A DNA stretch of 64,000 bases, from positions 62,001-126,000 of the forward strand of contig USFR01000002.1 of the NCBI GenBank assembly GCA_900553945.1, written 5' to 3'. The translations under genes were made by a program, and so were the position numbers. A model generated the notes under the pieces. The model ran no database searches, had not been told where the DNA came from, and saw only the letters and a program-made list of their open reading frames with translations. Shown here piece by piece: positions 1 through 8,632 of this stretch. The DNA is from an uncultured Clostridium sp. GTDB taxonomy: Bacteria; Bacillota; Clostridia; TANB77; CAG-508. How positions within the stretch are numbered: position 1 is the stretch's first letter; every line of letters begins with the position of its first letter.

Positions 1-351
1 ATTATAACCGGTGTTCACGGATGGATAATCGGAGGAAAAGAAGAAGACAATAAAATTTTAAGAAGAGAAAAATTAAGATTGCAAATGGAATTAGAAGCAA
101 TCCAAAAAGAATATGGTGATTCAAAAGAAATAATAGTTGTAATGCACTATCCACCTTATGAAAATCCAGAAACAAAACAACAAAATCCATATGCAGAAAT
201 TATGGGAAAATACAACGTTAAAAAATGTTACTATGGACATTTACATGGAGAGCAAGCATATGGAAATGTTAAAGATTATAACCTATATGGTATTGAATAT
301 AAACTAATTAGTGCCGATTATTTAAAATTTGAATTACAGAAAGTGGAATGA
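1..351 (+). CDS. Metallophosphoesterase, C-terminal part (5' end outside the window)
   Basis: The reading frame is open from base 1, so this is the 3' part of a gene that begins upstream. About 116 codons are visible. Two motifs of the calcineurin-like phosphoesterase fold can be seen: VVMHYPPY (the late metal-binding His block) and YYGHLHG (the terminal GHxH-type block). Together they indicate a dinuclear-metal phosphoesterase acting on a phosphomonoester or phosphodiester; the substrate cannot be told. The start of the domain (DxH and GNHD-type blocks) lies outside. Family is fairly certain, specificity is unknown. Confidence 0.8.
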   Translation: MITGVHGWIIGGKEEDNKILRREKLRLQMELEAIQKEYGDSKEIIVVMHYPPYENPETKQQNPYAEIMGKYNVKKCYYGHLHGEQAYGNVKDYNLYGIEYKLISADYLKFELQKVE

Positions 352-506
352 AATTTAGACTATATAAATAAAAAATACATAAAATTGCAATAATTTGTTT
401 TATTTTATATTTATTTATGGTAAAATTTCAAATGAAAAATAAAACATAAAAATCATAGACCAATATAATGGATAAAAATATATTATTATAAAAGTAGGAG
501 GCTAAA

Positions 507-1643
507 ATGAGCGGAAAACATGCATGTGACAATAACAAAAAAAAGAAAGAAGAACCAATTGAATTTGTTGAAAATGAAAAAAAGGTAAAAAAAGGAAAAG
601 CAAAAACTAACAAAAAGAAAAAAGGAAGATGGTTAAAAGTTCTAGGAACAATTTTACTAACAATTATATTAATATTAGCAATATTAATAGGCTTAGCATA
701 TATGTACATAACAAATAAATTGAGTAAAATGAATACAGTTCAATTAGATGAATCGCAATTAGGAATAACAGCCGAAGCAAGTACAAAACTAGCAAAATAC
801 AGAAATATTGCTATATTCGGAGTAGACAGCAGAGAAGATGATTATGGAAAAGGCAACAGAAGTGATTGTATAATAATTGCAAGCATAAATAATGAAACAA
901 AAGAAGTTAGACTAATTTCTGTTTATAGAGATACATATATAAACATACAAGGACATGGACTTGACAAAATAACACATGCATACTCTTATGGCGAAGCACC
1001 ACTTGCAATAAACACTCTAAATACTAATTTAGACTTAAACATATCAGAATTTGTAACAGTAAATTTTGATTCAGTATCAGATGCAGTAGACGAACTAGGT
1101 GGAGTTACAATAAACATCGAAAATGAAGAAATCAAATATATAAATGACTATATAGATGCTACAGCACAAATAACACATAAAACAGCAAAACACGTAACAT
1201 CTGCTGGAAGACAAACATTAGACGGTGTACAAGCAGTTGCATATTCAAGAATTAGATATACAGCTGGCGGAGATTATAAAAGAACAGAACGAATGAGAAA
1301 CGTAATTGAAGCAATGGCAAATAAATTAAAGACTAAGAATGTAATGGAAATTAATAATTTTCTAGATGCAATTTTACCAAAGGTGTATACAAATATATCT
1401 CAAAAAACAATTATGTCTATGATACCAGATATGATGAACTATAAAGTATCAACTAGTATCGGATGGCCATACGAAGTTAAAGGAATTACTTTAGATAGAT
1501 GGTATGGAGTACCAGTAACATTAGAATCAAATGTTGTAAAACTACACCAAGATCTATTTGATGATCCAGACTATACATTGCCTGAATCAATAAAAACGAC
1601 AAGTAATTCTATTATAAAGAAAACAGGATATAAAACTAAATAA
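507..1643 (+). CDS. LytR-CpsA-Psr (LCP) family cell-wall polymer ligase
   Basis: A 378-aa protein with a Lys-rich cytoplasmic N-terminus (about residues 1-45), one membrane segment (about 47-70) and an extracytoplasmic LCP domain beginning near IAIFGVDSRE (about 100). Typical LCP features are the FGVDSRE block, the Arg-rich RLISVYRDTY block, and the later SRIRYTAGGDYKRTERMR stretch. LCP enzymes transfer undecaprenyl-linked anionic polymers or capsular glycans to peptidoglycan or protein. It lies just upstream of a polysaccharide operon but is separated from it by a terminator and a new promoter, so it is a likely ligase for that product rather than part of the operon. The start follows a good site, AGGAGG, seven bases before ATG. 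Confidence 0.9.
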   Translation: MSGKHACDNNKKKKEEPIEFVENEKKVKKGKAKTNKKKKGRWLKVLGTILLTIILILAILIGLAYMYITNKLSKMNTVQLDESQLGITAEASTKLAKYRNIAIFGVDSREDDYGKGNRSDCIIIASINNETKEVRLISVYRDTYINIQGHGLDKITHAYSYGEAPLAINTLNTNLDLNISEFVTVNFDSVSDAVDELGGVTINIENEEIKYINDYIDATAQITHKTAKHVTSAGRQTLDGVQAVAYSRIRYTAGGDYKRTERMRNVIEAMANKLKTKNVMEINNFLDAILPKVYTNISQKTIMSMIPDMMNYKVSTSIGWPYEVKGITLDRWYGVPVTLESNVVKLHQDLFDDPDYTLPESIKTTSNSIIKKTGYKTK

Positions 1644-1650
1644 ATAGAAG

Positions 1651-1697
1651 CATCACTTTTAGGGTTATAAAAAGATAATTCTAAAGTGATGTTTTTT
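1651..1697 (+). terminator. Rho-independent terminator after the LCP gene
   Basis: A stem CATCACTTTTAG / CTAAAGTGATG (one bulged T) is followed by TTTTTT. It separates the LCP gene from the polysaccharide operon. Confidence 0.85.
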
Positions 1698-1807
1698 ATA
1701 TTATTTGGAAAGTAATATAAATTAGCTATAATACGCGTGAATGCGATAAATATTCAAAAAATCCTAAAAATATTAATTTATTTTCTTTAACTTTATGGCG
1801 AAAAAAG

Positions 1808-1836
1808 TTGACAAATGTCAGTGAAAAAAATATAAT
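1808..1836 (+). promoter_or_regulatory. Sigma-A promoter of the polysaccharide operon
   Basis: A perfect consensus TTGACA and TATAAT are separated by exactly 17 bases, 37 bases before the sugar transferase start. With no later strong promoter visible until 14.7 kb, it probably drives the whole 13-kb operon. Confidence 0.85.
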
Positions 1837-1872
1837 TTTAGTGGTTATAAAATTTAGGGGGAAAAAATTAAT

Positions 1873-2568
1873 ATGGAAAATCCGGAAGCGGTATCAAAAA
1901 TTAATTCATTTATGATTTTTGATATTATTGAAAAAAGTAAAAAGAAAAATAGATATTTATATGTTAAGCGCTTTTTAGATATTTTTGTATCAATTATTGG
2001 ATTAATTATATTAATTCCATTAACAATAGGTGTATATATAGCAAATAAAATTGTGAACGACGATGGACCAATTTTTTACATACAAAAAAGAATTGGAAAA
2101 GATGGAAAAACTTTCAAAATGTATAAATTTCGTTCAATGGTTGAAAATGCAGATCAAAAATTAAAAAGACATTTATTAGATAATCCAAAGGCAAATGAAG
2201 AATTTAAAAAATATAGAAAATTAAAGGATGATCCAAGAATAACTAAAGTAGGAAATTTTTTAAGAAAAACTAGTTTAGATGAATTTCCTCAATTTATAAA
2301 TGTATTGAAAGGTGATATGAGTATAGTTGGACCTAGACCATATTTACCAAGAGAAAAAAGAGTTATGAAAAAATATTATAATGCAATTATAAAAGCTAAA
2401 CCAGGGCTTACAGGGCCATGGCAAGTAAATGGAAGGAGTAAAACTCCTATAGAAGAAAGAATGGTAATGGATGTTATGTATGTACAAAATGAAAATTTTG
2501 TGAATGATACCAAATATGTATTAAAGACTATAGAAAATATTATAAAAAGAGATAAAGGAGCAATGTAA
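1873..2568 (+). CDS. Polyprenyl-phosphate sugar-phosphate transferase (priming glycosyltransferase)
   Basis: A 231-aa bacterial sugar transferase of the WbaP/CpsE/PglC type. After about 30 residues comes one hydrophobic hairpin (KRFLDIFVSIIGLIIL onward), then the conserved catalytic block with YKFRSM, the DDPRITKVGNFLRKTSLDE stretch, the IVGPRP motif and KPGLTGPWQVNGRS. These enzymes move a sugar-1-phosphate from a UDP-sugar to undecaprenyl phosphate at the inner face of the membrane, the first step of repeat-unit assembly. Its position as first gene of the operon fits. It is short (PglC/WcaJ C-terminal core only) and lacks the multi-spanning N-terminal domain of WbaP. Which sugar is used is not visible. 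Confidence 0.93.
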   Translation: MENPEAVSKINSFMIFDIIEKSKKKNRYLYVKRFLDIFVSIIGLIILIPLTIGVYIANKIVNDDGPIFYIQKRIGKDGKTFKMYKFRSMVENADQKLKRHLLDNPKANEEFKKYRKLKDDPRITKVGNFLRKTSLDEFPQFINVLKGDMSIVGPRPYLPREKRVMKKYYNAIIKAKPGLTGPWQVNGRSKTPIEERMVMDVMYVQNENFVNDTKYVLKTIENIIKRDKGAM

Positions 2569-2569
2569 A

Positions 2570-3358
2570 GTGAAAGATATAAAACTAATAGTTGCAACGC
2601 ATAAGAAATATGAAATGCCAAAAGATGATATGTATCTACCACTTTATGTTGGAAATAAAGGAAAGGAAAGTATTGGATTTGAAAGAGATGATAATGGCAT
2701 AAATATATCTGAGAAAAATCCTTTTTTTTGTGAGCTTACAGGATTATATTGGGCATGGAAAAATTTAGATGATGATTATATAGGACTATGTCACTATAGG
2801 AGATATTTTACCTTAAACAAAAGAATTCCTAAAAGTGAAGAAGATAAATTTAAAAATTTATTAACAAAAGAACAAGTAGATAAAATTTTAGAAAATACAG
2901 ATATAATATTACCAAAAGAAAGAAATTACTATATAGAAAATTTATATGATCATTATAAACACACTATGTATGTAGAACCATTAGATGAAACAGGAAAAAT
3001 AATAGAAGAAAAATATCCTGAATATCTAAATGAATTTAAAAAATTACATAAAAGAACTTCTGCTCATATGTTTAATATGTTCATAATGAAAAAAGAAATA
3101 TTAAATGATTATTGTAGTTGGCTTTTTGATATTTTGTTTGAACTTGAAAAACGTGTAGATGTATCTCAATATGATGCTTTCCATAGTAGATTTTATGGAA
3201 GGGTTTCTGAACTTTTACTTGATGTGTGGATTAATAAAAATGGTATAAAGTATGAGGAAGTTAAGGTTATTGATATGCAAAATGTAAATTGGTTTAAAAA
3301 AGGTACTTCTTTTTTGAAAGCTAAATTTACAGGAAAAAAATATGAAAAGAGTTTTTAA
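2570..3358 (+). CDS. DUF4422 domain protein, probable capsular glycosyltransferase
   Basis: A 262-aa protein matching the DUF4422 family found in capsule and exopolysaccharide clusters. The N-terminus IKLIVATHKKYEMP and the block LTGLYWAWKN...IGLCHYRRYF are characteristic. The family is thought to have a glycosyltransferase fold and to act on the growing repeat unit in the cytoplasm. The gene begins with GTG one base after the previous stop codon, and its own ribosome binding site (AAAGGAG) lies inside the end of the previous gene, so the two are translationally coupled. Function is inferred from family and context. Confidence 0.8.
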   Translation: MKDIKLIVATHKKYEMPKDDMYLPLYVGNKGKESIGFERDDNGINISEKNPFFCELTGLYWAWKNLDDDYIGLCHYRRYFTLNKRIPKSEEDKFKNLLTKEQVDKILENTDIILPKERNYYIENLYDHYKHTMYVEPLDETGKIIEEKYPEYLNEFKKLHKRTSAHMFNMFIMKKEILNDYCSWLFDILFELEKRVDVSQYDAFHSRFYGRVSELLLDVWINKNGIKYEEVKVIDMQNVNWFKKGTSFLKAKFTGKKYEKSF

Positions 3359-4211
3359 TATGGAAAAAAAGAATGATTTAAGAAAATTACAGCTTGAGGA
3401 ATTACAAATATTAGAAGAATTTATAAAAGTATGTAATGAAAATAATTTAAAATATTATATGTTAGGCGGAACATTATTAGGAGCAATAAGACATAAAGGA
3501 TTTATTCCTTGGGATGATGATGTGGATGTGGCAATGCCAAGAAGTGATTATGAATTTTTTTTACAAATGGCAGAAAAAAAATTGAATAATGAATTCGAAC
3601 TTGTTACTTATAAAAATAATAAAAACTATAGATATCCATGGGCAAGAATGATAACTCATAATATGAAGATAATAAATCATATGGCGAATAAGCCAAGGGT
3701 GGAATATGCATGGATTGATATAATACCATTGGATGGATTCCCAGATAAAGGAATAAAAAGAAATTTACATAAAATAAAATTAAGCTTTTGGTGGAATTTA
3801 AATCAAATAATACAATTTGATGAGCTAGTAGATCAAAAAAGAAAACGTAGTATAGTTGGAAAATGCTTTTTAAAATTAGCATCTATATTTAAGTGGATAG
3901 GAAAATTAATTGATTATAGAATATGTTTAGAAAATTTAAATAAAACACTAATGAAATATTCATATGAAATTAATTCAAAAGAAATAATTAATTATTTAGC
4001 AGCTTTTGGATTCAAAGAAACTTTTAAAAGGGAAAGCTTTTCAGAGAGTAAAGATTATGAATTTGAGGGAAAACAAATAAGTGGACCAATAGATTATGAT
4101 CAGGTATTGACTGCGATTTATGGAGATTATATGAAATTACCACCAATAGAAGAAAGAAATAAACATCATGCAGAAATTGTAACAAATGAGGGAGGAAAAG
4201 AAAAATGTTAA
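3342..4211 (+). CDS. LicD family phosphotransferase (first copy)
   Basis: A 289-aa LicD-type protein with the nucleotidyltransferase-fold signature GGTLLGAIRHKGFIPWDDD (about residues 42-60), the DDD carrying metal-binding acidic residues. LicD proteins transfer phosphocholine or a similar CDP-activated phospho-group to a sugar of a surface glycan. The chosen ATG overlaps the previous gene by 17 bases and has AGGA about eight bases upstream; an alternative ATG at 3360 would shorten the protein by six residues. It overlaps the next gene by seven bases. With the second copy at 6016 it brackets an aminotransferase and a nucleotidyltransferase, suggesting these four genes make and attach one phospho-substituent. 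Confidence 0.88.
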   Translation: MKRVFNMEKKNDLRKLQLEELQILEEFIKVCNENNLKYYMLGGTLLGAIRHKGFIPWDDDVDVAMPRSDYEFFLQMAEKKLNNEFELVTYKNNKNYRYPWARMITHNMKIINHMANKPRVEYAWIDIIPLDGFPDKGIKRNLHKIKLSFWWNLNQIIQFDELVDQKRKRSIVGKCFLKLASIFKWIGKLIDYRICLENLNKTLMKYSYEINSKEIINYLAAFGFKETFKRESFSESKDYEFEGKQISGPIDYDQVLTAIYGDYMKLPPIEERNKHHAEIVTNEGGKEKC

Positions 4212-5284
4212 ATTTTACAGTAGGGCCTGTACAAAGTGATGAAGTAGTAAGAAATATTGGAGCTCAACAAATTCCATATTTTAGAACACAAGAATTTTCA
4301 AATATTATGTTTGAAAATGAAAAATTAATGAAAGAATTTACTGATGCAGAAAATACATCTAAAGTTGTTTTTTTAACTGGTTCGGGAACAGCATCAATGG
4401 AAGCATCTGTTATGAATACTTTAAATAAAAATGATAAAGCATTGATAGTAAATGGGGGAAGTTTTGGCAATAGATTTGTAAAATTATGCCAAATATATGA
4501 TATACCTCATGATGAAATTAAATTAGAAACAGGAAAAAATTTAACTAAAGATATATTAAGCAAGTATGATAATAATGGATATACTGCATTTTTGATAAAT
4601 GTACATGAAACATCTACAGGTGTATTATATGATATGAAGTTGGTAAGTGAATTTTGCAAAAAAAATAAATTATTTTTAATAACTGATTGTATAAGTTCTT
4701 TCTTGGCAGATAAATTTAGTATGAAATCAATTGGAGCAGATGTAATGATTACAGGTTCACAAAAAGCATTGGCATGTCCTCCTGGAATTTCAATATTGGT
4801 TTTGTCTGAAAGGGCTGTAAATAGAATAGAAAAAAATCAAGTTAAATCAATGTACTTTGATTTAAAGGATGCATTAAATAACGCAAAAAGAGGACAAACA
4901 CCATTTACACCTGCAGTTGGAATATTGTTACAAATAAACGCAAGACTAAATGAAATAAAAGATAATGGTGGGGTAGAATATGAAAATAAAAGGATTGCAT
5001 CGATAGCAAAAGATTTTAGAGACAAAATACAAAAAGAAAATTTTCCATTTGAATATGTTTCTGAATCAATGTCAAATGCAGTGACATCAATACATCCTTA
5101 TACAAAATCTGCAAATGATATATTTACAATATTAAAAGACGAATATAATATTTGGGTATGTCCAAATGGAGGAGAACTTAAAGAAAAAGTTTTTAGAGTA
5201 GGGCATATTGGAAATTTGACTAAAAAAGACAATGATGTATTGATAGATGCTTTTAAAAATATGAGAGAAAGGGGATTACTATAA
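4205..5284 (+). CDS. Class V PLP aminotransferase, likely 2-aminoethylphosphonate transaminase-like
   Basis: A 359-aa fold-type I aminotransferase. It begins LNFTVGPVQ, has the substrate and PLP-phosphate region FLTGSGTASME, the block HETSTGVLYD, the PLP-pyridine Asp in LITDCISSF, and the Schiff-base Lys187 in ITGSQKAL. The GPV start and HETSTG block resemble 2-aminoethylphosphonate-pyruvate transaminases (PhnW) and the transaminase half of PntC fusions more than SerC or cysteine desulfurase. It overlaps both neighbours (by seven bases and one base) and sits between LicD and a LicC/PntC-like nucleotidyltransferase, which supports a role in making an aminoalkyl phospho-substituent. No phosphonopyruvate mutase or decarboxylase is in the window, so the substrate is an inference. 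Confidence 0.75.
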   Translation: MLNFTVGPVQSDEVVRNIGAQQIPYFRTQEFSNIMFENEKLMKEFTDAENTSKVVFLTGSGTASMEASVMNTLNKNDKALIVNGGSFGNRFVKLCQIYDIPHDEIKLETGKNLTKDILSKYDNNGYTAFLINVHETSTGVLYDMKLVSEFCKKNKLFLITDCISSFLADKFSMKSIGADVMITGSQKALACPPGISILVLSERAVNRIEKNQVKSMYFDLKDALNNAKRGQTPFTPAVGILLQINARLNEIKDNGGVEYENKRIASIAKDFRDKIQKENFPFEYVSESMSNAVTSIHPYTKSANDIFTILKDEYNIWVCPNGGELKEKVFRVGHIGNLTKKDNDVLIDAFKNMRERGLL

Positions 5285-6006
5285 TGAAAGTTTTATTACT
5301 AGCAGCTGGAAGAGGTACTAGAATAAGTAGATATCTTTCAGGAAATCCTAAATGTACAGTTAATATTGGAGATGAAAAACTAATTCAATATACAATAAAA
5401 ATGTTAAACAAAAAGGGAATTACTGATATTGCTATGGTACTTGGATACAGAGCAGATGTAATTAAAGAAGCTTTAAAAGAGTATAATATAAAATTTTATT
5501 ATAATCCATTTTTCGATGTAACTAATTCAATTGCATCAGCATGGTTTGCAAAAGATTTTATATGCAATGATGATATTTTAATAATGAATGCTGATGTTTT
5601 TTTAGAAGAAGACTTAATAGACTATATTTTAACAAAAAAAGATTCACCTATAATGTATGCTGATGGTTCAAGAAAAGAAGAAGCAGACTATAAATTTAAA
5701 TACAAAGGCGGTATATTGTTAAAATATGGAAAAGAATTAGAGAACGATGATATATCAGGTGAATATATTGGAATTGGACAATTTAGCAAAGAATTCATAT
5801 CTGAATTTAATGTTAAATTAGAAGAAATGATAAATAACCAACAACATAGTGTATGGTGGGAAAATGTAATATATGAACTTTCAAAAAATCAACCAATTAA
5901 AGTAGAGGATATAGCTGGGAAGTTTTGGGCTGAAGTTGATTATATAGAAGATTATGAAAGAATATTAAAATTTAAAGGATTAACTTTAAATTTAGATGAA
6001 ATTTAG
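5284..6006 (+). CDS. LicC/PntC-like nucleotidyltransferase (probable CTP-dependent cytidylyltransferase)
   Basis: A 240-aa sugar-nucleotidyltransferase-fold protein. The N-terminus VLLLAAGRGTR and the NPKC block form the NTP-binding loop; a further block, YYNPFFDVTNSIASAW, resembles the NxxSxxxA region of choline-phosphate cytidylyltransferase LicC and of PntC; NADVFLEED carries a metal-binding Asp. Such enzymes activate phosphocholine or 2-aminoethylphosphonate with CTP. Its start codon shares one base with the stop of the aminotransferase, reproducing as two adjacent genes the PntC-transaminase fusion known elsewhere. LicD proteins on both sides would be the transferases for the CDP-activated product. 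Substrate is inferred, family is well supported. Confidence 0.82.
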   Translation: MKVLLLAAGRGTRISRYLSGNPKCTVNIGDEKLIQYTIKMLNKKGITDIAMVLGYRADVIKEALKEYNIKFYYNPFFDVTNSIASAWFAKDFICNDDILIMNADVFLEEDLIDYILTKKDSPIMYADGSRKEEADYKFKYKGGILLKYGKELENDDISGEYIGIGQFSKEFISEFNVKLEEMINNQQHSVWWENVIYELSKNQPIKVEDIAGKFWAEVDYIEDYERILKFKGLTLNLDEI

Positions 6007-6015
6007 GAGAAAAAT

Positions 6016-6834
6016 ATGGAACTATTATCATTAAAGGAAATGCAAAAAGTTAATTTAGAAATGCTTCATGAATTTGATGAAATTTGTAAAAAAAACAATT
6101 TATCATATACATTAGGAGGAGGAACACAGTTAGGTGCTGTAAGGCATCATGGTTTTATTCCTTGGGATGACGACATAGATCTTAATATGATAAGACCAGA
6201 ATATGAAAAATTAATGGAATTGTATGAAAAAAATGAATTAGAAATACCAAGAAATCGTGAATTAATTTCAAATAGAAATAATACATTTGCGAGACATTAT
6301 GCTAGATATATAAGACATGACATAAAGAGGTTAACAACATATGCTGAAGAAGAAGATTGTCCATATATCGGAATAGAAATATTTGTTGAGGATGGCGTAT
6401 ATTCTAATAAATTTCTTTTTACATTACAAACCTTAAGAATTAAATTTGTTAGAAAATTATTATTAATTAGTTTATCAAAACCTAATATAAGTCAAAAAGG
6501 AAGAACTGCAGCAATTATAAAAAATATTATTAGACCGATTTTGAAAAAAATAGGAAGTATGAATATATCTAGACATTTAGAAAATATATGCAAAGAAGTA
6601 AAATTTGAAAAAGCTAAGTATGTTGCAGGTTTAAATGGAATGTATGGTAAAAAAGAAATATGGTTAAAAGAGGAAATGATGCCAATCATTTATTTGGATT
6701 TTGAAGATGGCAAATTCCCTTGTTACAAAAATTATGATAAATATTTATCAAATTTATATGGAAATTATATGGTATTACCACCAGAAGAAAAAAGACAACC
6801 ACATAATGATAAAGGATATAGAATAGAGAGATAG
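6016..6834 (+). CDS. LicD family phosphotransferase (second copy)
   Basis: A 272-aa LicD protein, clearly homologous in its core to the first copy but divergent elsewhere. The signature is LGGGTQLGAVRHHGFIPWDD (about residues 33-52) followed by DIDLNM. The C-terminal tail LYGNYMVLPPEEKR matches the tail of the first copy (IYGDYMKLPPIEER), a typical LicD ending. Two LicD proteins in one operon usually mean two attachment sites, or two substituents, on the repeat unit. It starts nine bases after the preceding stop with a GGAG site, and is followed by a GT2 gene after nine bases. Confidence 0.88.
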   Translation: MELLSLKEMQKVNLEMLHEFDEICKKNNLSYTLGGGTQLGAVRHHGFIPWDDDIDLNMIRPEYEKLMELYEKNELEIPRNRELISNRNNTFARHYARYIRHDIKRLTTYAEEEDCPYIGIEIFVEDGVYSNKFLFTLQTLRIKFVRKLLLISLSKPNISQKGRTAAIIKNIIRPILKKIGSMNISRHLENICKEVKFEKAKYVAGLNGMYGKKEIWLKEEMMPIIYLDFEDGKFPCYKNYDKYLSNLYGNYMVLPPEEKRQPHNDKGYRIER

Positions 6835-6843
6835 GAGAACAAT

Positions 6844-7854
6844 ATGGAAAAAATATTAACAATATCAATAGCTGCATATAATGTAGAAAAATATATAAAA
6901 AATACATTAGATTCACTATTAATAAACAAAATAGAAGACTTAGAAATATTAGTAGAGGATGATGGAGGATCAGATAATACTGTTAATATTGTTATAGAAT
7001 ATGAAAAAAAATATCCTGATATAATAAGATTAATACATAAAGAGAACGGGGGATATGGCTCAACTATAAATAAAAGCATAGAAATAGCAAGAGGAAAATA
7101 TTTTAAACAATTAGATGGTGATGATTGGTATGACACAGAAAGCTTAAAAAAAATCTTAGAATTATTAAGAAATATAGATTCAGATGTTGTATATACACCT
7201 TATAAAGAGTTTTACGAAAATAGAAAAGAATATATATTACAAGATTTTTTTGATAAGGAAATTCAAAAAGAATGTAATGTTGAAGATATTATATTGGAAA
7301 GTAAACATTATTTGAATATGTATACACTATGTTATAAAACAAAACTTTTAAAGCAAAGTAAAATAAAATTATTAGAAAAATGTTTTTATACAGATACCCA
7401 ATATGCAATGTATCCAATAGCTACAGCCAATACTATATATATAACACATTATCCTCTTTATATTTATCGCCTTGGAGATGAAGGACAGAGTGTTAGTTTA
7501 AATGGATATATAAAACATTATAAAGACCATGTTAAAGTATCAAAGGATATAATAGATTTTTATAATAAAAATAAAATGAATAGTAAAAAGCAAAGATATA
7601 TTTTGGATTATTCAGTAAGACATATTTCTAATACAATTTCAGGCTTTTATATGGTGCTAGATTCTACAAAAGAAAATTTAAACCAAATTAAAGAATTTGA
7701 AAAATATGTTTTAGAAAAAAATAGTTTTATTTATGAAAAGATGGCAATACAAAGTAGAATAATTAAAATTTTACGAAAAACTAACTATAATTATGTTTTA
7801 TATGTAATTATATCAAAAATGAAAAAGCAAAAAATGAAAAATCGATATAAATAA
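6844..7854 (+). CDS. Glycosyltransferase family 2
   Basis: A 336-aa GT-A fold glycosyltransferase. It begins ILTISIAAYNVEKYI, has the nucleotide-binding EDDGGSDNT block, GGYGSTINKSIEIARG and the metal-binding LDGDDWYD (DxD). It lacks membrane segments, so it should act at the inner face of the membrane, adding a sugar to the lipid-linked repeat unit. It is the only clear GT2 in the operon, so the repeat unit is probably short or the DUF4422 protein supplies another transferase activity. Spacing to the LicD gene is nine bases with a GGAG site. Confidence 0.9.
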   Translation: MEKILTISIAAYNVEKYIKNTLDSLLINKIEDLEILVEDDGGSDNTVNIVIEYEKKYPDIIRLIHKENGGYGSTINKSIEIARGKYFKQLDGDDWYDTESLKKILELLRNIDSDVVYTPYKEFYENRKEYILQDFFDKEIQKECNVEDIILESKHYLNMYTLCYKTKLLKQSKIKLLEKCFYTDTQYAMYPIATANTIYITHYPLYIYRLGDEGQSVSLNGYIKHYKDHVKVSKDIIDFYNKNKMNSKKQRYILDYSVRHISNTISGFYMVLDSTKENLNQIKEFEKYVLEKNSFIYEKMAIQSRIIKILRKTNYNYVLYVIISKMKKQKMKNRYK

Positions 7855-7872
7855 ATTATATAGAGGGAGGAA

Positions 7873-7894
7873 ACATAATATATAAATATTATGT
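7873..7894 (+). promoter_or_regulatory. Hairpin between ribosome binding site and start codon of the IspD/TarI gene
   Basis: The ribosome binding site GGGAGG at 7865-7870 lies about 30 bases from the GTG/ATG start, far too distant. Between them is a perfect 9-bp hairpin, ACATAATAT / ATATTATGT with loop ATAA. Folding removes 22 bases and leaves seven bases between the site and GTG at 7900 (ten to ATG at 7903). The same frame has a stop at 7894, so no upstream start is possible. Confidence 0.6.
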
Positions 7895-7902
7895 AAAAAG
7901 TG

Positions 7903-8631
7903 ATGAATATAGCTATAATATTTGCTGGTGGTGTGGGTAAAAGAATGAAAACAAACGGTATACCAAAGCAATTTTTAGAAATTAATGAAATTCCAATAAT
8001 AATACATACATTAAATATATTTAATAATACAGAGCAAATAGATGCAATTATAATAGCATGTGTTAATACTCATATTGATTATTTAAAGAAACTTATAGAG
8101 CAATATAAAATATCAAAGGTAAAAGGTATTGTTAATGGAGGAAGAACTGGACAAGAATCTATTATAAATGCGTTAGAGAAAGCAAAAGAAATAAGTGTGT
8201 CAGATAGTGATATTGTATTAATTCATGATGGTGTTAGACCAATAATAGATAGTAAATTAATTATTGATAATATTAAATGTGTAAAGAAATATGGAACGTC
8301 TATAACATGTTTAAAACAAAGAGAAACAACTATCATTTCTAAATCACATGAAAATGTAGAAGAAATAACGAATAGGGATGAAACATATGTTGCAAGAGCA
8401 CCTCAGTCATTTTATTTAGATGATATTGTTGAAGCAGAGAGAAAATCATTAAAAAATGGTGATATAGAATGTATAGATTCTTGCAGTGTAATGAAAAAAT
8501 ATGGAAAATATAAAAATCCACATATTGTTTTATGTAGTAATGATAATATAAAAATTACAACGCCAGAGGATTATTATATTGCTGAGGCGTTAATCCAGCA
8601 AAGAAAAAATAAAGAAGTCTGGGGGATTTAA
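7903..8631 (+). CDS. IspD/TarI family cytidylyltransferase
   Basis: A 242-aa member of the IspD/TarI family. It has the CTP-binding FAGGVGKRM loop, the PKQFLEI block, the LIHDGVRP block and the KITTPEDYYIAEALI ending. IspD makes CDP-methylerythritol and TarI makes CDP-ribitol. The location inside a polysaccharide operon, beside an SDR, and the AGG loop rather than AAG favour a TarI-like role in making a CDP-activated polyol. A classical TarJ reductase is not present; the next gene is an extended SDR of another type. Translation may start at GTG 7900 or ATG 7903; an intervening hairpin explains the distant ribosome binding site. Confidence 0.85.
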   Translation: MNIAIIFAGGVGKRMKTNGIPKQFLEINEIPIIIHTLNIFNNTEQIDAIIIACVNTHIDYLKKLIEQYKISKVKGIVNGGRTGQESIINALEKAKEISVSDSDIVLIHDGVRPIIDSKLIIDNIKCVKKYGTSITCLKQRETTIISKSHENVEEITNRDETYVARAPQSFYLDDIVEAERKSLKNGDIECIDSCSVMKKYGKYKNPHIVLCSNDNIKITTPEDYYIAEALIQQRKNKEVWGI

Positions 8632-8632
8632 A

